From Paracoccus sp. MC1862 (lineage in GTDB: Bacteria; Pseudomonadota; Alphaproteobacteria; Rhodobacterales; Rhodobacteraceae): a stretch of DNA of 64,000 bases. The notes beneath the pieces were generated by a model that was not told the DNA's origin, ran no database searches, and saw only the letters and a list, made by a program, of their open reading frames with translations. The stretch is from NCBI RefSeq assembly GCF_016617715.1, contig NZ_CP067225.1, positions 2,920,001-2,984,000 on the forward strand. The letters are read 5' to 3'. Shown here one piece after another: positions 7,989 to 17,983 of the stretch. A program made the translations under genes and the position numbers. Every line of letters begins with the position of its first letter. The stretch's first letter is position 1.

Positions 7989-10823
7989 TCAGCGGCCTCC
8001 CTCCTGCCGGAAATCCATGGGATGCGCGTTGACGCTTTCTCCCGCCGCCCGTGCGATGCGCGACAGCGAGTTCAGCGCCAGCATCACCGCCCCCACGACC
8101 GCCAGGAAGACGCCGGTGTCGAAGCCCATGGCCGTGGCCCATTCGACCGGCTCGACGCCCGCCAGATGGACATAGCCGAAGGCCGAGGTCAGGAACGGCT
8201 GGCCCGCGAACCATGCGCCCCCGCCGGTAATCCCGGCCGCCAGCACCCCAAGCGCGATCAGCGCGTGATAGGGGATGTTCTGCCGTTCCATCGCCCAGGC
8301 ATAGCCCGAGGCCATGTATTGCATGACCAGCGCGACCGAGACGACAAGGCCGGCGATGAAACCGCCGCCCGGCGCGTTGTGGCCGCGCAGGAAGATATAG
8401 ATGCCCACCACGAAGGACAGCGGCAGCAGCACCCGCGTCGCCACCACCAGCATCAGCGGATGGCGGTCGCCCGCGCGGCGCATGTCATGGGTCCAGCCCC
8501 GCAGCCGGGCGGATGCGCGGCCGCCCAGCAGCGCCTCGGTCATGGCGAAGATGGCCAGCCCGGCAATGCCCAGCACGGTAATCTCGCCATAGGTGTCAAA
8601 GCCGCGGAAATCGACCAGGATCACGTTGACGACATTGTCGCCGCCGCCAAGCCTGTAGCTGTTCTCGACCATGTAGCCCGAGATCGAGGGGAAGGCGAAG
8701 TCGCGCCGCATGATCGCATAGGACAACGCGCCAACACCCAGCCCGGCCAGAGTCGCCACAAAGGCATCCGCCCCGCGCTTGGCGTTGCCGGTGTCCAGCA
8801 CCGTGCGCTTGGGCAGGAAGTTCAGCGCCAGCAGCATCAGGATAACGGTGACGACCTCGACCGTGATCTGTGTCAGCGCGAGATCGGGGGCCGAGAAATA
8901 GACAAAGGTGCAGGACACGATCAGCCCGACAATGCCCACAAGCACCAGCGCGAGGATGCGCCGCCGGTGCAGCGTGACCAGCGTCCCCACAGCCACCAGC
9001 ATCATCACCCAGCCCATCAGCGCGACGGGCGTGACCGGCAGCATCGGCCTCGGCTCGGGGCGGGCGAGGCCGGTGTGCCAGGCGGCGAAGCCGCAGATCA
9101 CGCAGGTCAGCATCAGCAGCGACAGGGCGCGCGACATCGAGCCATTGGTGAAGCTTTCGCTGAAGTCGCAGGCGATGCGAGCGATGCCGCCCTCGATCCC
9201 GTCGAAGATGCGCTTGGCGTCGGGACGCGGCAGACGCAGGCGGGCGGACTCGGCCGGGCGCCACAGCGCCAGCAGCAGCGCGCCGCCGGCGATGGCCACC
9301 ACCGACATCATCAGCGCGGGCGTGACGCCGTGCCACAAGGTGAAATGCGGATACTGCGGCGCCTGGGTGACGGCGGCGCCCGCGGCGGCGACCAGCCAGC
9401 CGACGGTCGCGTTCGGGAACAGCCCGGTGACGACGACCAGCACCACCAGCAGTGCCGGGCCGGACCACAGGCCCGGCTCGGGGTCGTGGGGCGCGTGGGG
9501 ATAGTCCTGACGCCTTGGCCCGAGGAAAACATGGGCCACCAGCCGCAGCGAATAAGCGACCGAGACCAGCGCCGCCAGCGTCGCGCCATAGGGGATCACC
9601 CATTCGAGGCCGTGCCAGCTTTGCGCGGCCGCTTCCTCAAGCATCATCTCTTTCGACAGGAAGCCGTTGAAGGGCGGCACGCCCGCCATCGACAGCGAGG
9701 CGATCAGCACCAGCCCGAAGGTCAGCGGCATCAACGCGCGCAGGCCACCCAGCCGTTGGATGGATCGCGTGTGCGCCGCGTGGTCGATGATGCCCGCGCA
9801 CATGAACAGCGCGGCCTTGAAGGTGGCATGGGCCACGATGTGGAACATCGCGGCGACGGCGGCCTTTTCGGTGCCGAAGCCCAGAAGCATGGTGATGAGG
9901 CCCAGATGGCTGACCGTCGAATAGGCCAGCAGGCCCTTGAGGTCGTCCTGGAACAGCGCGATCACCCCCCCGACCATCATGGTGACAAGGCCCGTGGTGG
10001 CAACGATCCCGAACCACTCGGGCGTGCCCGCCAGCACCGGCCAGAGCCGCGCCATCAGGAAGATCCCGGCCTTCACCATCGTGGCCGAATGCAGGTAGGC
10101 GCTGACCGGCGTGGGCGCGGCCATGGCGCGCGGCAGCCAGAAATGGAACGGGAACTGCGCCGACTTGGTGAAGGCCCCGAGCAGGATCAGCAGCAGCGCC
10201 GGCAGGTAGAGGTCCGATCCCTGGATCGCCTCGCGCTGGGCGATGATCTCGGACAGGCGATACGATCCCGCGACCTGCCCCAGCATCAGGCAGCCCGCGA
10301 TCATCGCAAGGCCGCCCAGCGCAGTCACGGTCAGCGCCATGCGGGCGCCCTGCCGCCCCTCGGGCAGGTGCTTCCAGAAGCCGATCAGCAGAAAGGACGA
10401 GAGCGACGTCAGTTCCCAGAAGACGAGCATCATCAGGATGTTGTCTGACAGCACGATGCCCGTCATCGCGCCCTGGAACAGCATCAGGTAGGTGAAGAAC
10501 GGCCCCGCCGCGTCCTGTTCCGACAGGTAGAAGCGGGCATAGAGGATGATGAGCAGCCCGATCCCGAGGATGAGGATGCCGAAGAGAAGCCCCAGCCCGT
10601 CGATCATGAAATCCGCGTTCAGCCCGACCTGCGGCATCCACGCCAGCTGGGCGGTAATCAGCTCTCCGGCCATGATCGCGGGGATGTGCAGGAGCAGTCC
10701 CAGAAGCGCGAGCGCGGTGACGGTTCCACAGGCGATGGCGGCGGCGTTGCGGCCGGAACGGACCATGAGGCCGGGCAACAGGGCGCCAAGGAACGGCAGG
10801 ACGGCGATCAGTGCTGGGGACAT
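7989..10823 (-). CDS. mnhA: monovalent cation/H+ antiporter, fused A and B subunits (PhaAB/MnhAB)
   Basis: A 944-residue membrane protein, first gene of the Mrp operon. The N-terminal two thirds are NuoL-like (for example PFHFWLPRAMAAPTPVSAYLHS). The C-terminal part carries the MnhB-type motif GHNAPGGGF at about 814-822. This is the fused A/B layout of group-2 Mrp systems such as the Sinorhizobium Pha antiporter, so no separate mnhB is expected. The complex exchanges Na+ or K+ for protons in pH and salt homeostasis. I chose the ATG at 10823 because it is preceded by TGGAGAG; an earlier in-frame ATG at 10853 lacks a comparable site. It is divergent from ruvC. Confidence 0.93.
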   Translation of the reverse strand: MSPALIAVLPFLGALLPGLMVRSGRNAAAIACGTVTALALLGLLLHIPAIMAGELITAQLAWMPQVGLNADFMIDGLGLLFGILILGIGLLIILYARFYLSEQDAAGPFFTYLMLFQGAMTGIVLSDNILMMLVFWELTSLSSFLLIGFWKHLPEGRQGARMALTVTALGGLAMIAGCLMLGQVAGSYRLSEIIAQREAIQGSDLYLPALLLILLGAFTKSAQFPFHFWLPRAMAAPTPVSAYLHSATMVKAGIFLMARLWPVLAGTPEWFGIVATTGLVTMMVGGVIALFQDDLKGLLAYSTVSHLGLITMLLGFGTEKAAVAAMFHIVAHATFKAALFMCAGIIDHAAHTRSIQRLGGLRALMPLTFGLVLIASLSMAGVPPFNGFLSKEMMLEEAAAQSWHGLEWVIPYGATLAALVSVAYSLRLVAHVFLGPRRQDYPHAPHDPEPGLWSGPALLVVLVVVTGLFPNATVGWLVAAAGAAVTQAPQYPHFTLWHGVTPALMMSVVAIAGGALLLALWRPAESARLRLPRPDAKRIFDGIEGGIARIACDFSESFTNGSMSRALSLLMLTCVICGFAAWHTGLARPEPRPMLPVTPVALMGWVMMLVAVGTLVTLHRRRILALVLVGIVGLIVSCTFVYFSAPDLALTQITVEVVTVILMLLALNFLPKRTVLDTGNAKRGADAFVATLAGLGVGALSYAIMRRDFAFPSISGYMVENSYRLGGGDNVVNVILVDFRGFDTYGEITVLGIAGLAIFAMTEALLGGRASARLRGWTHDMRRAGDRHPLMLVVATRVLLPLSFVVGIYIFLRGHNAPGGGFIAGLVVSVALVMQYMASGYAWAMERQNIPYHALIALGVLAAGITGGGAWFAGQPFLTSAFGYVHLAGVEPVEWATAMGFDTGVFLAVVGAVMLALNSLSRIARAAGESVNAHPMDFRQEGGR

Positions 10824-10947
10824 GGGCTCTCCAGATTTGAACGGGTGTCCCAAGCGGGTGCCCGGCTGTCAAGCAACTGACGAAATCGGCTAGGCGATGT
10901 TCGCGCTTCGTGCTAGCCCTTTGGGAAAGCAGGCCGAAGGGACGGGC

Positions 10948-11442
10948 ATGAAGGTTCTGGGCATCGACCCCGGTCTGGTCAACATGGGCTGGGGGATCAT
11001 CGTCGCCGATGGCTCTCGCCTGCGGCATGTGGCGAACGGGATCATCCGGTCGGACAGCAAGGGATTGGCCGCGCGGCTCTGCGACCTGCACCGGGGGCTG
11101 GTGGCGGTGATCGCGGCGCATGCGCCCGACGCGGCGGCGGTGGAGCAGACCTTCGTCAACAAGGACGCGGTCGGGACCCTGAAGCTGGGGCAGGCGCGGG
11201 GGGTGGCGCTGCTGGCGCCCGCGCAGGCGGGGATCGAGGTCGGGGAATATGCGCCCAACGCCGTGAAGAAGGCGATCGTCGGCGTGGGCCACGCGCAGAA
11301 GCAGCAGGTGGAACACATGGTCCGCTTCCAGTTGCCGGGGGTCGAGCTTGCGGGACCGGATGCGGCGGATGCGCTGGCCATCGCCATCTGCCACGCCCGC
11401 CACCTGCAGAGCCGCAGCCTTCGCATCAAGGTCGTCGCATGA
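10948..11442 (+). CDS. ruvC: Holliday junction endodeoxyribonuclease RuvC
   Basis: A 164-residue resolvase that cuts Holliday junctions as part of Ruv[13 protein letters not shown] at the N-terminus carries catalytic Asp7; the acidic residue in AAVEQTF and the pair of Asp in [15 protein letters not shown] complete the RNase H-fold site. The start follows GAAGGGACGG; an in-frame ATG at 10897 would add 17 unrelated residues. Its stop overlaps the ruvA start by 4 bases. Confidence 0.95.
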   Translation: MKVLGIDPGLVNMGWGIIVADGSRLRHVANGIIRSDSKGLAARLCDLHRGLVAVIAAHAPDAAAVEQTFVNKDAVGTLKLGQARGVALLAPAQAGIEVGEYAPNAVKKAIVGVGHAQKQQVEHMVRFQLPGVELAGPDAADALAIAICHARHLQSRSLRIKVVA

Positions 11443-12125
11443 TCGGGCGGATTGCCGGGCTGATCCTGCACCGCGCCGCCGACCACGTGCTGATCGACGT
11501 GCGCGGCGTGGGCTATATCGTCCATGTCAGCGAGCGCACGGCAGCGGGCCTGCCTCCGGTCGGGCAGGTGGCGGCTTTATATACCGACCTGCTGGTGCGC
11601 GAGGACCTGCTGCAGCTTTTCGGCTTCCCGACGCTGCTGGAAAAGGAATGGCACCGGCTGCTGACCTCGGTCCAGGGGATCGGGGCCAAGGCCTCGCTGG
11701 CGATCCTGGGGACCTTGGGGCCCGAGGGACTGGGCCGCGCCATTGCGCTGGGCGACTGGGCCGCGGTGCGGCGTGCGCCGGGCGTGGGGCCGAAGCTCGC
11801 GCAGCGGGTGGTGCTGGAACTGAAGGACAAGGCGCCGGGGATCATCGCCATGGGCGGCGCGCTGACGGTGGACGCGGGCGCGGTGCTGGATGCGGCCGAG
11901 CCGGGCATCGAGCCCGCCGCGCCCGCGGCCGCGCCGACCTCTGCGCCTGCGTGGAACGCCGGCTCAGCGGCGGCCTCGGCCGATGCGCTGTCGGCACTGA
12001 CGAACCTTGGCTATGGTCCGTCCGAGGCAGCGAGTGCCGTGGCCGAGGCCGCCGCGCGGGAACCCGGCGCCGGCACCGCCGCGTTGATCCGGGCGGCGCT
12101 CAAGTCTCTGGCGCCCAAGGAATAA
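11439..12125 (+). CDS. ruvA: Holliday junction branch-migration protein RuvA
   Basis: A 228-residue protein that binds four-way junctions and loads RuvB. It starts with MIGRIAGLI and has helix-hairpin-helix segments ([14 protein letters not shown] and [20 protein letters not shown]). An Ala/Pro-rich flexible linker (about 150-175) precedes the C-terminal RuvB-binding domain ([15 protein letters not shown]). The linker makes it somewhat longer than E. coli RuvA. A 13-base gap separates it from htpX, which lies between ruvA and ruvB. Confidence 0.95.
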   Translation: MIGRIAGLILHRAADHVLIDVRGVGYIVHVSERTAAGLPPVGQVAALYTDLLVREDLLQLFGFPTLLEKEWHRLLTSVQGIGAKASLAILGTLGPEGLGRAIALGDWAAVRRAPGVGPKLAQRVVLELKDKAPGIIAMGGALTVDAGAVLDAAEPGIEPAAPAAAPTSAPAWNAGSAAASADALSALTNLGYGPSEAASAVAEAAAREPGAGTAALIRAALKSLAPKE

Positions 12126-12138
12126 GGGGGAGCAGGCG

Positions 12139-13014
12139 ATGCAGGGCAACACGCGCACATTCCTTCTCATGGCGGCGATGACGGCGCTGCTGATGGGGAT
12201 GGGCTGGCTTATCGGAGGGAGCGGCGGCGCGATCCTTGCGCTGGTCGTGGCGGGGGTCGGCAACGTCTGGGCCTGGTGGAACAGCGACAAGGCGGTCCTG
12301 CGCCAGCATGGCGCGATGCCCGTGACCGAGGCCGAGGCGCCCGATCTGGTGCGGATGGTCCGGCAGCTTGCGGAACGTGCCGGGCTGCCGATGCCCGCCG
12401 TCTATGTGCTGGCGACCGAGCAGCCCAATGCCTTCGCCACCGGGCGCAACCCCGAGAACTCGGCGGTGGCGGTGACGCAGGGGCTGCTGCGGATACTGAC
12501 CCGTGACGAACTGGCGGGCGTGATTGCGCATGAACTGGCCCATATCAGGCACCGCGACACGCTGACGATGACGGTGACCGCGACGATGGCAGGGGCGATC
12601 GCGATGCTGGGCAACATGATGCTGTTCACCGGCAATCGCGACCGGCCGGGCGGGGCGCTGGGCGGCATCCTCGCCATGATCCTCGCGCCCTTGGCGGCGA
12701 TGCTGGTGCAGATGGCGGTCTCGCGGTCGCGGGAATATGTGGCGGACCGCTCGGGGGCGGAGATCTGCGGCAACCCGATGGCTTTGGCCTCGGCACTGGC
12801 GAAGATCGCCAATGCGGCGGGGCGGACGGTCAACATCCCGGCGGAACGCAACCCGGCCTCGGCGTCGATGTTCATCATCAACCCGCTGGGGGCATTGCGG
12901 ATGGACAAGCTGTTCTCGACCCATCCCTCGACGCAGGAGCGGATTGACCTGCTGGCGCGGATGCAGGTCGCGCCCGTCGCCCGCAGTTCCGTCCCCCCGG
13001 TGCGGCGCGGATGA
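12139..13014 (+). CDS. htpX: membrane zinc metalloprotease HtpX (M48B)
   Basis: A 291-residue inner-membrane protease that degrades misfolded membrane proteins. Two N-terminal transmembrane helices (about 8-25 and 30-47) precede the zinc motif HELAH at 131-135; two further hydrophobic segments lie around 145-195, followed by [12 protein letters not shown] with the third zinc ligand Glu. Length and topology match HtpX. It starts 13 bases after ruvA behind GGGGGAGCAGGCG and its stop overlaps ruvB by 4 bases, so it is embedded in the ruv operon. Confidence 0.93.
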   Translation: MQGNTRTFLLMAAMTALLMGMGWLIGGSGGAILALVVAGVGNVWAWWNSDKAVLRQHGAMPVTEAEAPDLVRMVRQLAERAGLPMPAVYVLATEQPNAFATGRNPENSAVAVTQGLLRILTRDELAGVIAHELAHIRHRDTLTMTVTATMAGAIAMLGNMMLFTGNRDRPGGALGGILAMILAPLAAMLVQMAVSRSREYVADRSGAEICGNPMALASALAKIANAAGRTVNIPAERNPASASMFIINPLGALRMDKLFSTHPSTQERIDLLARMQVAPVARSSVPPVRRG

Positions 13015-14036
13015 CCCCTGATCCTGCCCTGCGCGGCGAGCGGATGGAGGGCGAGGCCGAGGACCGCGCCCTTCGCCCCCAGAAGCTTGAGGAGTTCATC
13101 GGCCAGGCCGAGGCGCGCGCCAACCTGCGCGTCTTCATCGACAGCGCCCGGATGCGGGGACAGGCGATGGATCACACGCTGTTCCACGGCCCCCCGGGCC
13201 TCGGCAAGACCACGCTGGCGCAGATCATGGCGCGGGAACTGGGCGTGAACTTCAAGATGACCTCGGGGCCGGTGCTGGCGCGGGCGGGCGATCTGGCGGC
13301 GATCCTGACCAACCTGGAAGCCCGCGACGTGCTGTTCATCGACGAGATCCACCGGATGAACCCGGCGGTCGAGGAAGTCCTGTATCCGGCGCTGGAAGAT
13401 TTCGAGCTGGACCTCGTGATCGGCGAGGGACCTGCGGCGCGCACCGTGCGGATCGAACTGCAGCCCTTCACGCTGGTCGGCGCGACGACGCGGCTGGGCT
13501 TGTTGACGACCCCGCTGCGCGATCGCTTCGGCATCCCGACCCGGCTGCAGTTCTATACGGTCGAGGAACTGGACCTGATCGTCACTCGTGGCGCCCGACT
13601 GATGGGCATCAAGGCCGAGCCGGAGGGCACGTGGGAAATCGCCCGCCGCGCGCGGGGCACCCCCCGGATCGCGGGCCGGCTGCTGCGCCGGGTCGTGGAC
13701 TTTGCGCTGGTCGAGGGAGACGGGCGGCTGACGCGCGAACTGGCCGACATGGCGCTGACGCGGCTGGGGGTGGACGACCTCGGGCTGGACTCGGCCGACC
13801 GACGGTATCTCACGCTGATGGCCGAGCATTACGGCGGCGGGCCGGTCGGGGTGGAAACGCTGTCCGCCGCGCTGTCAGAAAGCCGCGACGCCATCGAGGA
13901 AGTGATCGAGCCCTACCTGCTGCAACAGGGCTTGATCCTGCGCACGCCGCGTGGCCGGATGCTCGGGCATTTGGGGTGGCGGCATCTGGGGCTGGACATG
14001 CCCAGGGCCGCGCAGGCAGGATTGTTCGATGAGTGA
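13011..14036 (+). CDS. ruvB: Holliday junction branch-migration helicase RuvB
   Basis: A 341-residue AAA+ motor driving branch migration with RuvA. Walker A is GPPGLGKT at 60-67 and Walker B is FIDEIH around Asp111-Glu112. Sensor and arginine-finger segments ([18 protein letters not shown]) follow, and a winged-helix domain closes the protein. It overlaps htpX by 4 bases upstream and the thioesterase gene by 8 bases downstream. Confidence 0.96.
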   Translation: MTPDPALRGERMEGEAEDRALRPQKLEEFIGQAEARANLRVFIDSARMRGQAMDHTLFHGPPGLGKTTLAQIMARELGVNFKMTSGPVLARAGDLAAILTNLEARDVLFIDEIHRMNPAVEEVLYPALEDFELDLVIGEGPAARTVRIELQPFTLVGATTRLGLLTTPLRDRFGIPTRLQFYTVEELDLIVTRGARLMGIKAEPEGTWEIARRARGTPRIAGRLLRRVVDFALVEGDGRLTRELADMALTRLGVDDLGLDSADRRYLTLMAEHYGGGPVGVETLSAALSESRDAIEEVIEPYLLQQGLILRTPRGRMLGHLGWRHLGLDMPRAAQAGLFDE

Positions 14037-14445
14037 CGTGGAAGACCGGCTGCGCGGCAGCTTCGCGCGGCAGACGATGATGCAGACCTTGGGGGCGGAG
14101 CTTGAGGAGGCATCCGAGGGCCGGACCCGGATCGCTGCCCCCATCGCGGACCATGTGCTGCAGCAGCAGGGCTTCGCCCATGCGGCGCTGGCCTTCGCCA
14201 TCGGCGATTCGGCGGCAGGCTACGCGGCTTTGTCGGTGCTGCCGGAAGGGGCCGAGGTTGTCACGGTCGAGATGAAGATCAACCTTCTGTCTCCTGCCGT
14301 GGGCGACCGTCTCGTGGCCGAGGGCCGGGTGATCCGCCCGGGCCGCCGTATTGTCGCGGTAGCGTCCGACGTGTTCGCGGAAGGCGCGAACGGCCGCAAG
14401 CACATCGCCACGCTGCTGGGCACGATGGTCCCGGTCGAGCCATGA
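14029..14445 (+). CDS. PaaI-type hot-dog thioesterase
   Basis: A 138-residue protein with the hot-dog core of the PaaI/YbgC-like acyl-CoA thioesterases: the helix segment [22 protein letters not shown] followed by strands containing [11 protein letters not shown]. The Asp in AIGDSA matches the usual catalytic acid of PaaI members. Substrate unknown. The ATG at 14029 lies inside the ruvB end (8-base overlap); longer readings upstream only shadow ruvB. Its stop overlaps the next small gene by 4 bases. Confidence 0.82.
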   Translation: MSDVEDRLRGSFARQTMMQTLGAELEEASEGRTRIAAPIADHVLQQQGFAHAALAFAIGDSAAGYAALSVLPEGAEVVTVEMKINLLSPAVGDRLVAEGRVIRPGRRIVAVASDVFAEGANGRKHIATLLGTMVPVEP

Positions 14446-14597
14446 GCGACTGGCCCATTTTCCTGCGCTACGCCGTGACCGCGATCGTCTTCGCCCTGAC
14501 GATCTGGGCCTTCAGCACCGGACACATGCTTCTGGCCGTTCTGGGGATCGGCGCCTGCATCTTCGTGTTCCAGCGGTTCTTCCTGTCGGACATCTGA
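14442..14597 (+). CDS. 51-residue membrane protein of unknown function
   Basis: A short open frame starting at an ATG that overlaps the thioesterase stop (ATGA). It encodes about 51 residues in two hydrophobic stretches (roughly 8-24 and 27-45) ending FFLSDI. The overlap, the strongly hydrophobic pattern and the position at the end of the ruv operon support it being real. I cannot assign a family. Confidence 0.6.
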   Translation: MSDWPIFLRYAVTAIVFALTIWAFSTGHMLLAVLGIGACIFVFQRFFLSDI

Positions 14598-14718
14598 CGC
14601 TGAGGGCCGGGGAAGGTGGGGCCGGCCTCCACCCTGCGGGTTGCCGCGTCGAGGCCCTGACAGGGTCCGGCGACATGATTAGGTAATGTTGCATCCGCCC
14701 CGCCATCTGCAGGAGTTC

Positions 14719-16914
14719 ATGACCACGCATTTCCCTGAACGCGCCCGCATCGGGGTGCTGACGACCGAGCCGGTGGGCCGGCTCGACTACCTCTCGCCCG
14801 AGGGGGGCGTGCTGCTGGGACAACTGGTCGTCGTGCCGTTGGGACCGCGCCGGGTGCTGGGCGTGGTCTGGGGCAAGGGGATGGGCGACTTCGACGCGGC
14901 CAAGCTGCGGCCTGTCGCGCGGCTGGTGGACGCCGCCCCATTCGGCGAGGGGATGCTGGAGTTCATCGGGCGCGCCGCCGACTACACCCTGACGCCCCTG
15001 CCGGTGATGCTGCGGATGACGCTGCGCGCGCCCGACCTGGACCAGCCGCCAGCCGCCCGCCGCGTCGTCCACCGCGTGGGACCGCCACCCGACCGCATGA
15101 CCGAGGCGCGGGCCGCCGTCCTGCGGGTGATCGAGGAGCATGGCGGCGCGGGCTTCGCCCCTTCGGAACTGGCGCAACTGGCAGGGGTCGGCGCCTCGGT
15201 CGTCAAGGGGCTGGTCGGCACGGGAACGCTGGTCGAGACCGAGGCGCCGAAGGACGCGCCTTATCCGCGGCTCGACCCTTCGCTGCCGGGAAAGCCGCTG
15301 GCGCCGGATCAGGCAGAGGCGGCCGAGGCTCTGCGAACCGGCCTGCGCGGCGGCGGCTATGCGACGACCCTGCTGCGGGGGGTCACCGGCTCGGGCAAGA
15401 CCGAGGTCTATCTGGAAGCCGTGGCCGAGACCCTGCGGATGGGCCGGCAGGCGCTGGTCCTGTTGCCGGAAATAGCGCTGTCGGCCGAGTTCATCGACCG
15501 TGTCGAGGCCCGCTTCGGTGCCCGTCCCGGCGAGTGGCACTCGGGCATCACCCGCACCGAGCGCCGCCGGTTGTGGCACATGGCGGGGCGGGGCGAGGTG
15601 GGCGTGGTCGTCGGCGCAAGGTCCGCGCTGTTCCTGCCCTTCCGCGACCTCGGCCTGATCGTGGTCGATGAGGAACATGACGGCTCCTACAAGCAGGACG
15701 AGACGGTGCATTACAACGCCCGCGACATGGCCGTGCTGCGCGCCAGCATCGAGGGGGCGCAGGTGGTGCTGGCCTCGGCCACCCCTTCGGTCGAGACCTG
15801 GGTGAATGCGGCGACCGGCAAGTATCGCCGCGTGGACCTGCGCGCCCGCTATGGCGAGGCGGAACTGCCCGACATGGCCGCCATCGACCTGCGGAAAGAG
15901 GACCTGCCCTCGGGCCGCTGGATTTCCCCCACCCTCGGCCGGGCGGTCGAGGAGCGGCTGGAGCGGGGGGAACAGTCTCTGCTGTTCCTCAACCGCCGAG
16001 GCTATGCACCGGTGACGACCTGCCGGGCCTGCGGCCACCAGATCGGCTGCGACGACTGCGACGCGCGGATGGTGGAGCACCGCTTCCAGCGGCGGCTGAT
16101 CTGCCACCAGTGCGGCGCGACCAAGCCGATCCCGGTGGCCTGCCCGGCCTGCGGCGTCGAGGGCAAGCTCGCCGCCATCGGCCCCGGCGTCGAGCGGCTG
16201 GGCGAAGAGGTGGCCGAGCGTTTCCCCGGCAAGCGCGCGGTGGTGCTGTCCTCGGACCTCTATACCTCGGCCCGGGTGTTGAAGGAGACGATCGCGAACA
16301 TCGCGGCGGGGGATGCCGACATCATCATCGGCACCCAGATCGTGGCGAAGGGGCACAACTTTCCCCAGTTGACGCTGGTCGGTGTGATCGACGCGGACCT
16401 CGGGCTGCAGGGGGCGGACCTGCGGGCGGCGGAACGGTCCTTCCAGCTGATGCGGCAGGTAGCCGGGCGAGCCGGACGGCAAGCGGGCGACCGGCCGGGC
16501 CTTGCGCTGCTGCAGACGCACCAGCCCGAGCATCCGGTGATCCGCGCGATCCTGTCGGGTGACGACGAGGCCTTCTGGAACGCCGAAGCCGAATCGCGCC
16601 ACGCCGCCCGCATGCCGCCCTTCTCTCGACTTGCGGGCATCATCCTGTCCCACCCCGACCAGCCGGTGGTCGAGGCATACGCGCAGGAACTCGCCCGCCG
16701 CGCCGCGCCCCTCTCCGAGATCGGAGCCGAGCTGTTCGGCCCCGCGCCCGCACCCATCGCGCGGGTGCGGGCGCGCTATCGCGTGCGGATGCTGGTCCGC
16801 GCGCCCCGGCAGGCGCCGCTGCAATCGGCCATCGCGGCGTGGCTCGCCGTTGCACCGAAAGCGCCGACGAACCTGCGCCTCGCGGTGGACATCGACCCGC
16901 AGAGCTTCCTTTGA
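14719..16914 (+). CDS. priA: primosomal protein N' (replication restart helicase PriA)
   Basis: A superfamily 2 helicase of 731 residues that reloads the replisome at collapsed forks. The N-terminal 3'-DNA-binding domain covers about 1-100. Walker A GVTGSGKT is at about 222-229 and the DEEHD Walker B follows near 320. The zinc-binding insertion has paired cysteines (CRACGHQIGCDDC, CHQCG, CPACG), as in canonical PriA. I prefer the ATG at 14719, directly behind AGGAG, over the in-frame ATG at 14686, though AGGAG is only 3 bases from it. Confidence 0.93.
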   Translation: MTTHFPERARIGVLTTEPVGRLDYLSPEGGVLLGQLVVVPLGPRRVLGVVWGKGMGDFDAAKLRPVARLVDAAPFGEGMLEFIGRAADYTLTPLPVMLRMTLRAPDLDQPPAARRVVHRVGPPPDRMTEARAAVLRVIEEHGGAGFAPSELAQLAGVGASVVKGLVGTGTLVETEAPKDAPYPRLDPSLPGKPLAPDQAEAAEALRTGLRGGGYATTLLRGVTGSGKTEVYLEAVAETLRMGRQALVLLPEIALSAEFIDRVEARFGARPGEWHSGITRTERRRLWHMAGRGEVGVVVGARSALFLPFRDLGLIVVDEEHDGSYKQDETVHYNARDMAVLRASIEGAQVVLASATPSVETWVNAATGKYRRVDLRARYGEAELPDMAAIDLRKEDLPSGRWISPTLGRAVEERLERGEQSLLFLNRRGYAPVTTCRACGHQIGCDDCDARMVEHRFQRRLICHQCGATKPIPVACPACGVEGKLAAIGPGVERLGEEVAERFPGKRAVVLSSDLYTSARVLKETIANIAAGDADIIIGTQIVAKGHNFPQLTLVGVIDADLGLQGADLRAAERSFQLMRQVAGRAGRQAGDRPGLALLQTHQPEHPVIRAILSGDDEAFWNAEAESRHAARMPPFSRLAGIILSHPDQPVVEAYAQELARRAAPLSEIGAELFGPAPAPIARVRARYRVRMLVRAPRQAPLQSAIAAWLAVAPKAPTNLRLAVDIDPQSFL

Positions 16915-16986
16915 CGTCTTGAAAGCAACGAGCAGCCGAGCAACGATTCCCTTGGCCGTCCTGCGGGAGCGGGTATTCAGACCAGA

Positions 16987-17012
16987 AAGAAGATGCCTGC
17001 CGGCTTCTTCTT
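16987..17012 (+). terminator. hairpin with U-rich 3' arm after priA
   Basis: Seven pairs (AAGAAGA with TCTTCTT) and three more (GCC with GGC) around a TGCC loop, separated by one T-T mismatch. It lies 72 bases past the priA stop in a convergent region. The 3' arm is U-rich on the RNA, but no clean U-run follows, so it may act as a terminator or only stabilise the mRNA end. Confidence 0.4.
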
Positions 17013-17112
17013 CGCCCGAATATCTGGGGCTTTCGAGCGACCGGCCGGCAGCCCGGTAGACTTTTGTCAGCGAGGAAGGCCATGGCCGTGGCGATCGGGG
17101 CAGAGCCCCGCG

Positions 17113-17877
17113 TCAGGCACCGCTTTCAACCAGCACGGACTCCAGCACAGGAGCGAGGCGAGCGGCCCACATCTCCTGCCCCCCTGCGTCCCGGATCAGG
17201 TCGTTCCTGACCTCGACCAGCAGGTTCGGGCGGCCCTGTGCCAGCGCGTGGGTGTCAATGGAATCACCTTCAAGATGGCCGCTGTAGGGCTCGTTGTCGC
17301 CGGTGATCCAGCCCTGCGCGCGGCAGGCGCGGACCATCGCGGGGCCGAGCCGTTCATCGCGGTGGGAATAAAGGATGCCGACCAGCCAAGGGCGCGGCGG
17401 GCGGCCCTTGAGTTGCGGGGTGAAGCTGTGGACGGCGCAGATCGCCCGCGCCGGATGGGCCGCGGCCAGCCGGGCGAGTTCCCGGTGATAGGGGCGATAG
17501 AGGCGGTCGAGCCGCCGTTCCCGTTCTGCCGCATCCGCGCTGCGGTTCGCCGGGATCACCGTGCCGTCGTAAAGCCGCATCAGCAGCGTCGGGTCGTCCT
17601 CTCCCCGGTTCGGGTCGATCACGAGGCGCGAGAAATCCGACCGCACCATCGGCGCGTCCAGCCTGTGCGCCAGCGCCGAGGCAAGCCCCGCCGCGCCCAC
17701 GTCATGGGAGATGTGGCGCGCCATGTCCTGCGCCGCGATGCCGAGGTCGCCGCCGTTCACCCAGTGCGGCACGCGGTTCGTCGCATGGTCGCAGGTGACA
17801 AGCCAGCGCGAGGGGCGGGTTTCTCCCTCGATGGTGAAGGGCGGGGCGTCGATCGGATCACTGTCATGTGCGTTCAT
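17113..17877 (-). CDS. N-formylglutamate amidohydrolase family protein
   Basis: A 254-residue cytoplasmic protein of the N-formylglutamate amidohydrolase fold (HutG type 2 and relatives), which releases formate from N-formylglutamate in histidine degradation. Typical segments are VTCDHATNRVP (28-38), HDVGAAGLA and a C-terminal LVEVRNDLI. No hut genes are nearby, so its substrate is uncertain; many Rhodobacteraceae encode this as an orphan. Start at the ATG at 17877. A CGGGGC-AGA-GCCCCG hairpin at 17096-17110 lies just beyond its stop. Confidence 0.8.
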   Translation of the reverse strand: MNAHDSDPIDAPPFTIEGETRPSRWLVTCDHATNRVPHWVNGGDLGIAAQDMARHISHDVGAAGLASALAHRLDAPMVRSDFSRLVIDPNRGEDDPTLLMRLYDGTVIPANRSADAAERERRLDRLYRPYHRELARLAAAHPARAICAVHSFTPQLKGRPPRPWLVGILYSHRDERLGPAMVRACRAQGWITGDNEPYSGHLEGDSIDTHALAQGRPNLLVEVRNDLIRDAGGQEMWAARLAPVLESVLVESGA

Positions 17878-17916
17878 GATGGGGGCGGTATACGTCCCGC
17901 TGCATGGCCGCGCCAG

Positions 17917-17945
17917 TTGCCCGTTCCGCAAGAGACGAGTAGACG
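17917..17945 (+). promoter_or_regulatory. possible sigma-70 promoter for pyk
   Basis: TTGCCC (17917-17922) and TAGACG (17940-17945) are separated by 17 bases and lie about 40 bases before the pyk start, in the divergent region. Match to the consensus is partial. Confidence 0.3.
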
Positions 17946-17983
17946 ATAGCGCAAACATGCCCGAAGGCAGGGGAAACAGGCAG

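Noticed and set aside
7956..10448. Very long open frame on the plus strand opposite the antiporter A/B gene
   Set aside because: It has His/Gln/Arg-rich low-complexity content, no family resemblance, and lies wholly antisense to a well-supported gene. Similar shadows occur opposite ftsK, addAB and priA, an effect of the high G+C third positions.
14615..14633. GGTGG...CCACC hairpin before priA
   Set aside because: Seven pairs at most (one G-U), no U-run; not enough for a terminator call.
17096..17110. CGGGGC-AGA-GCCCCG hairpin after the amidohydrolase gene as a terminator
   Set aside because: Stable but no U-run in the minus direction; noted only under the neighbouring gene.
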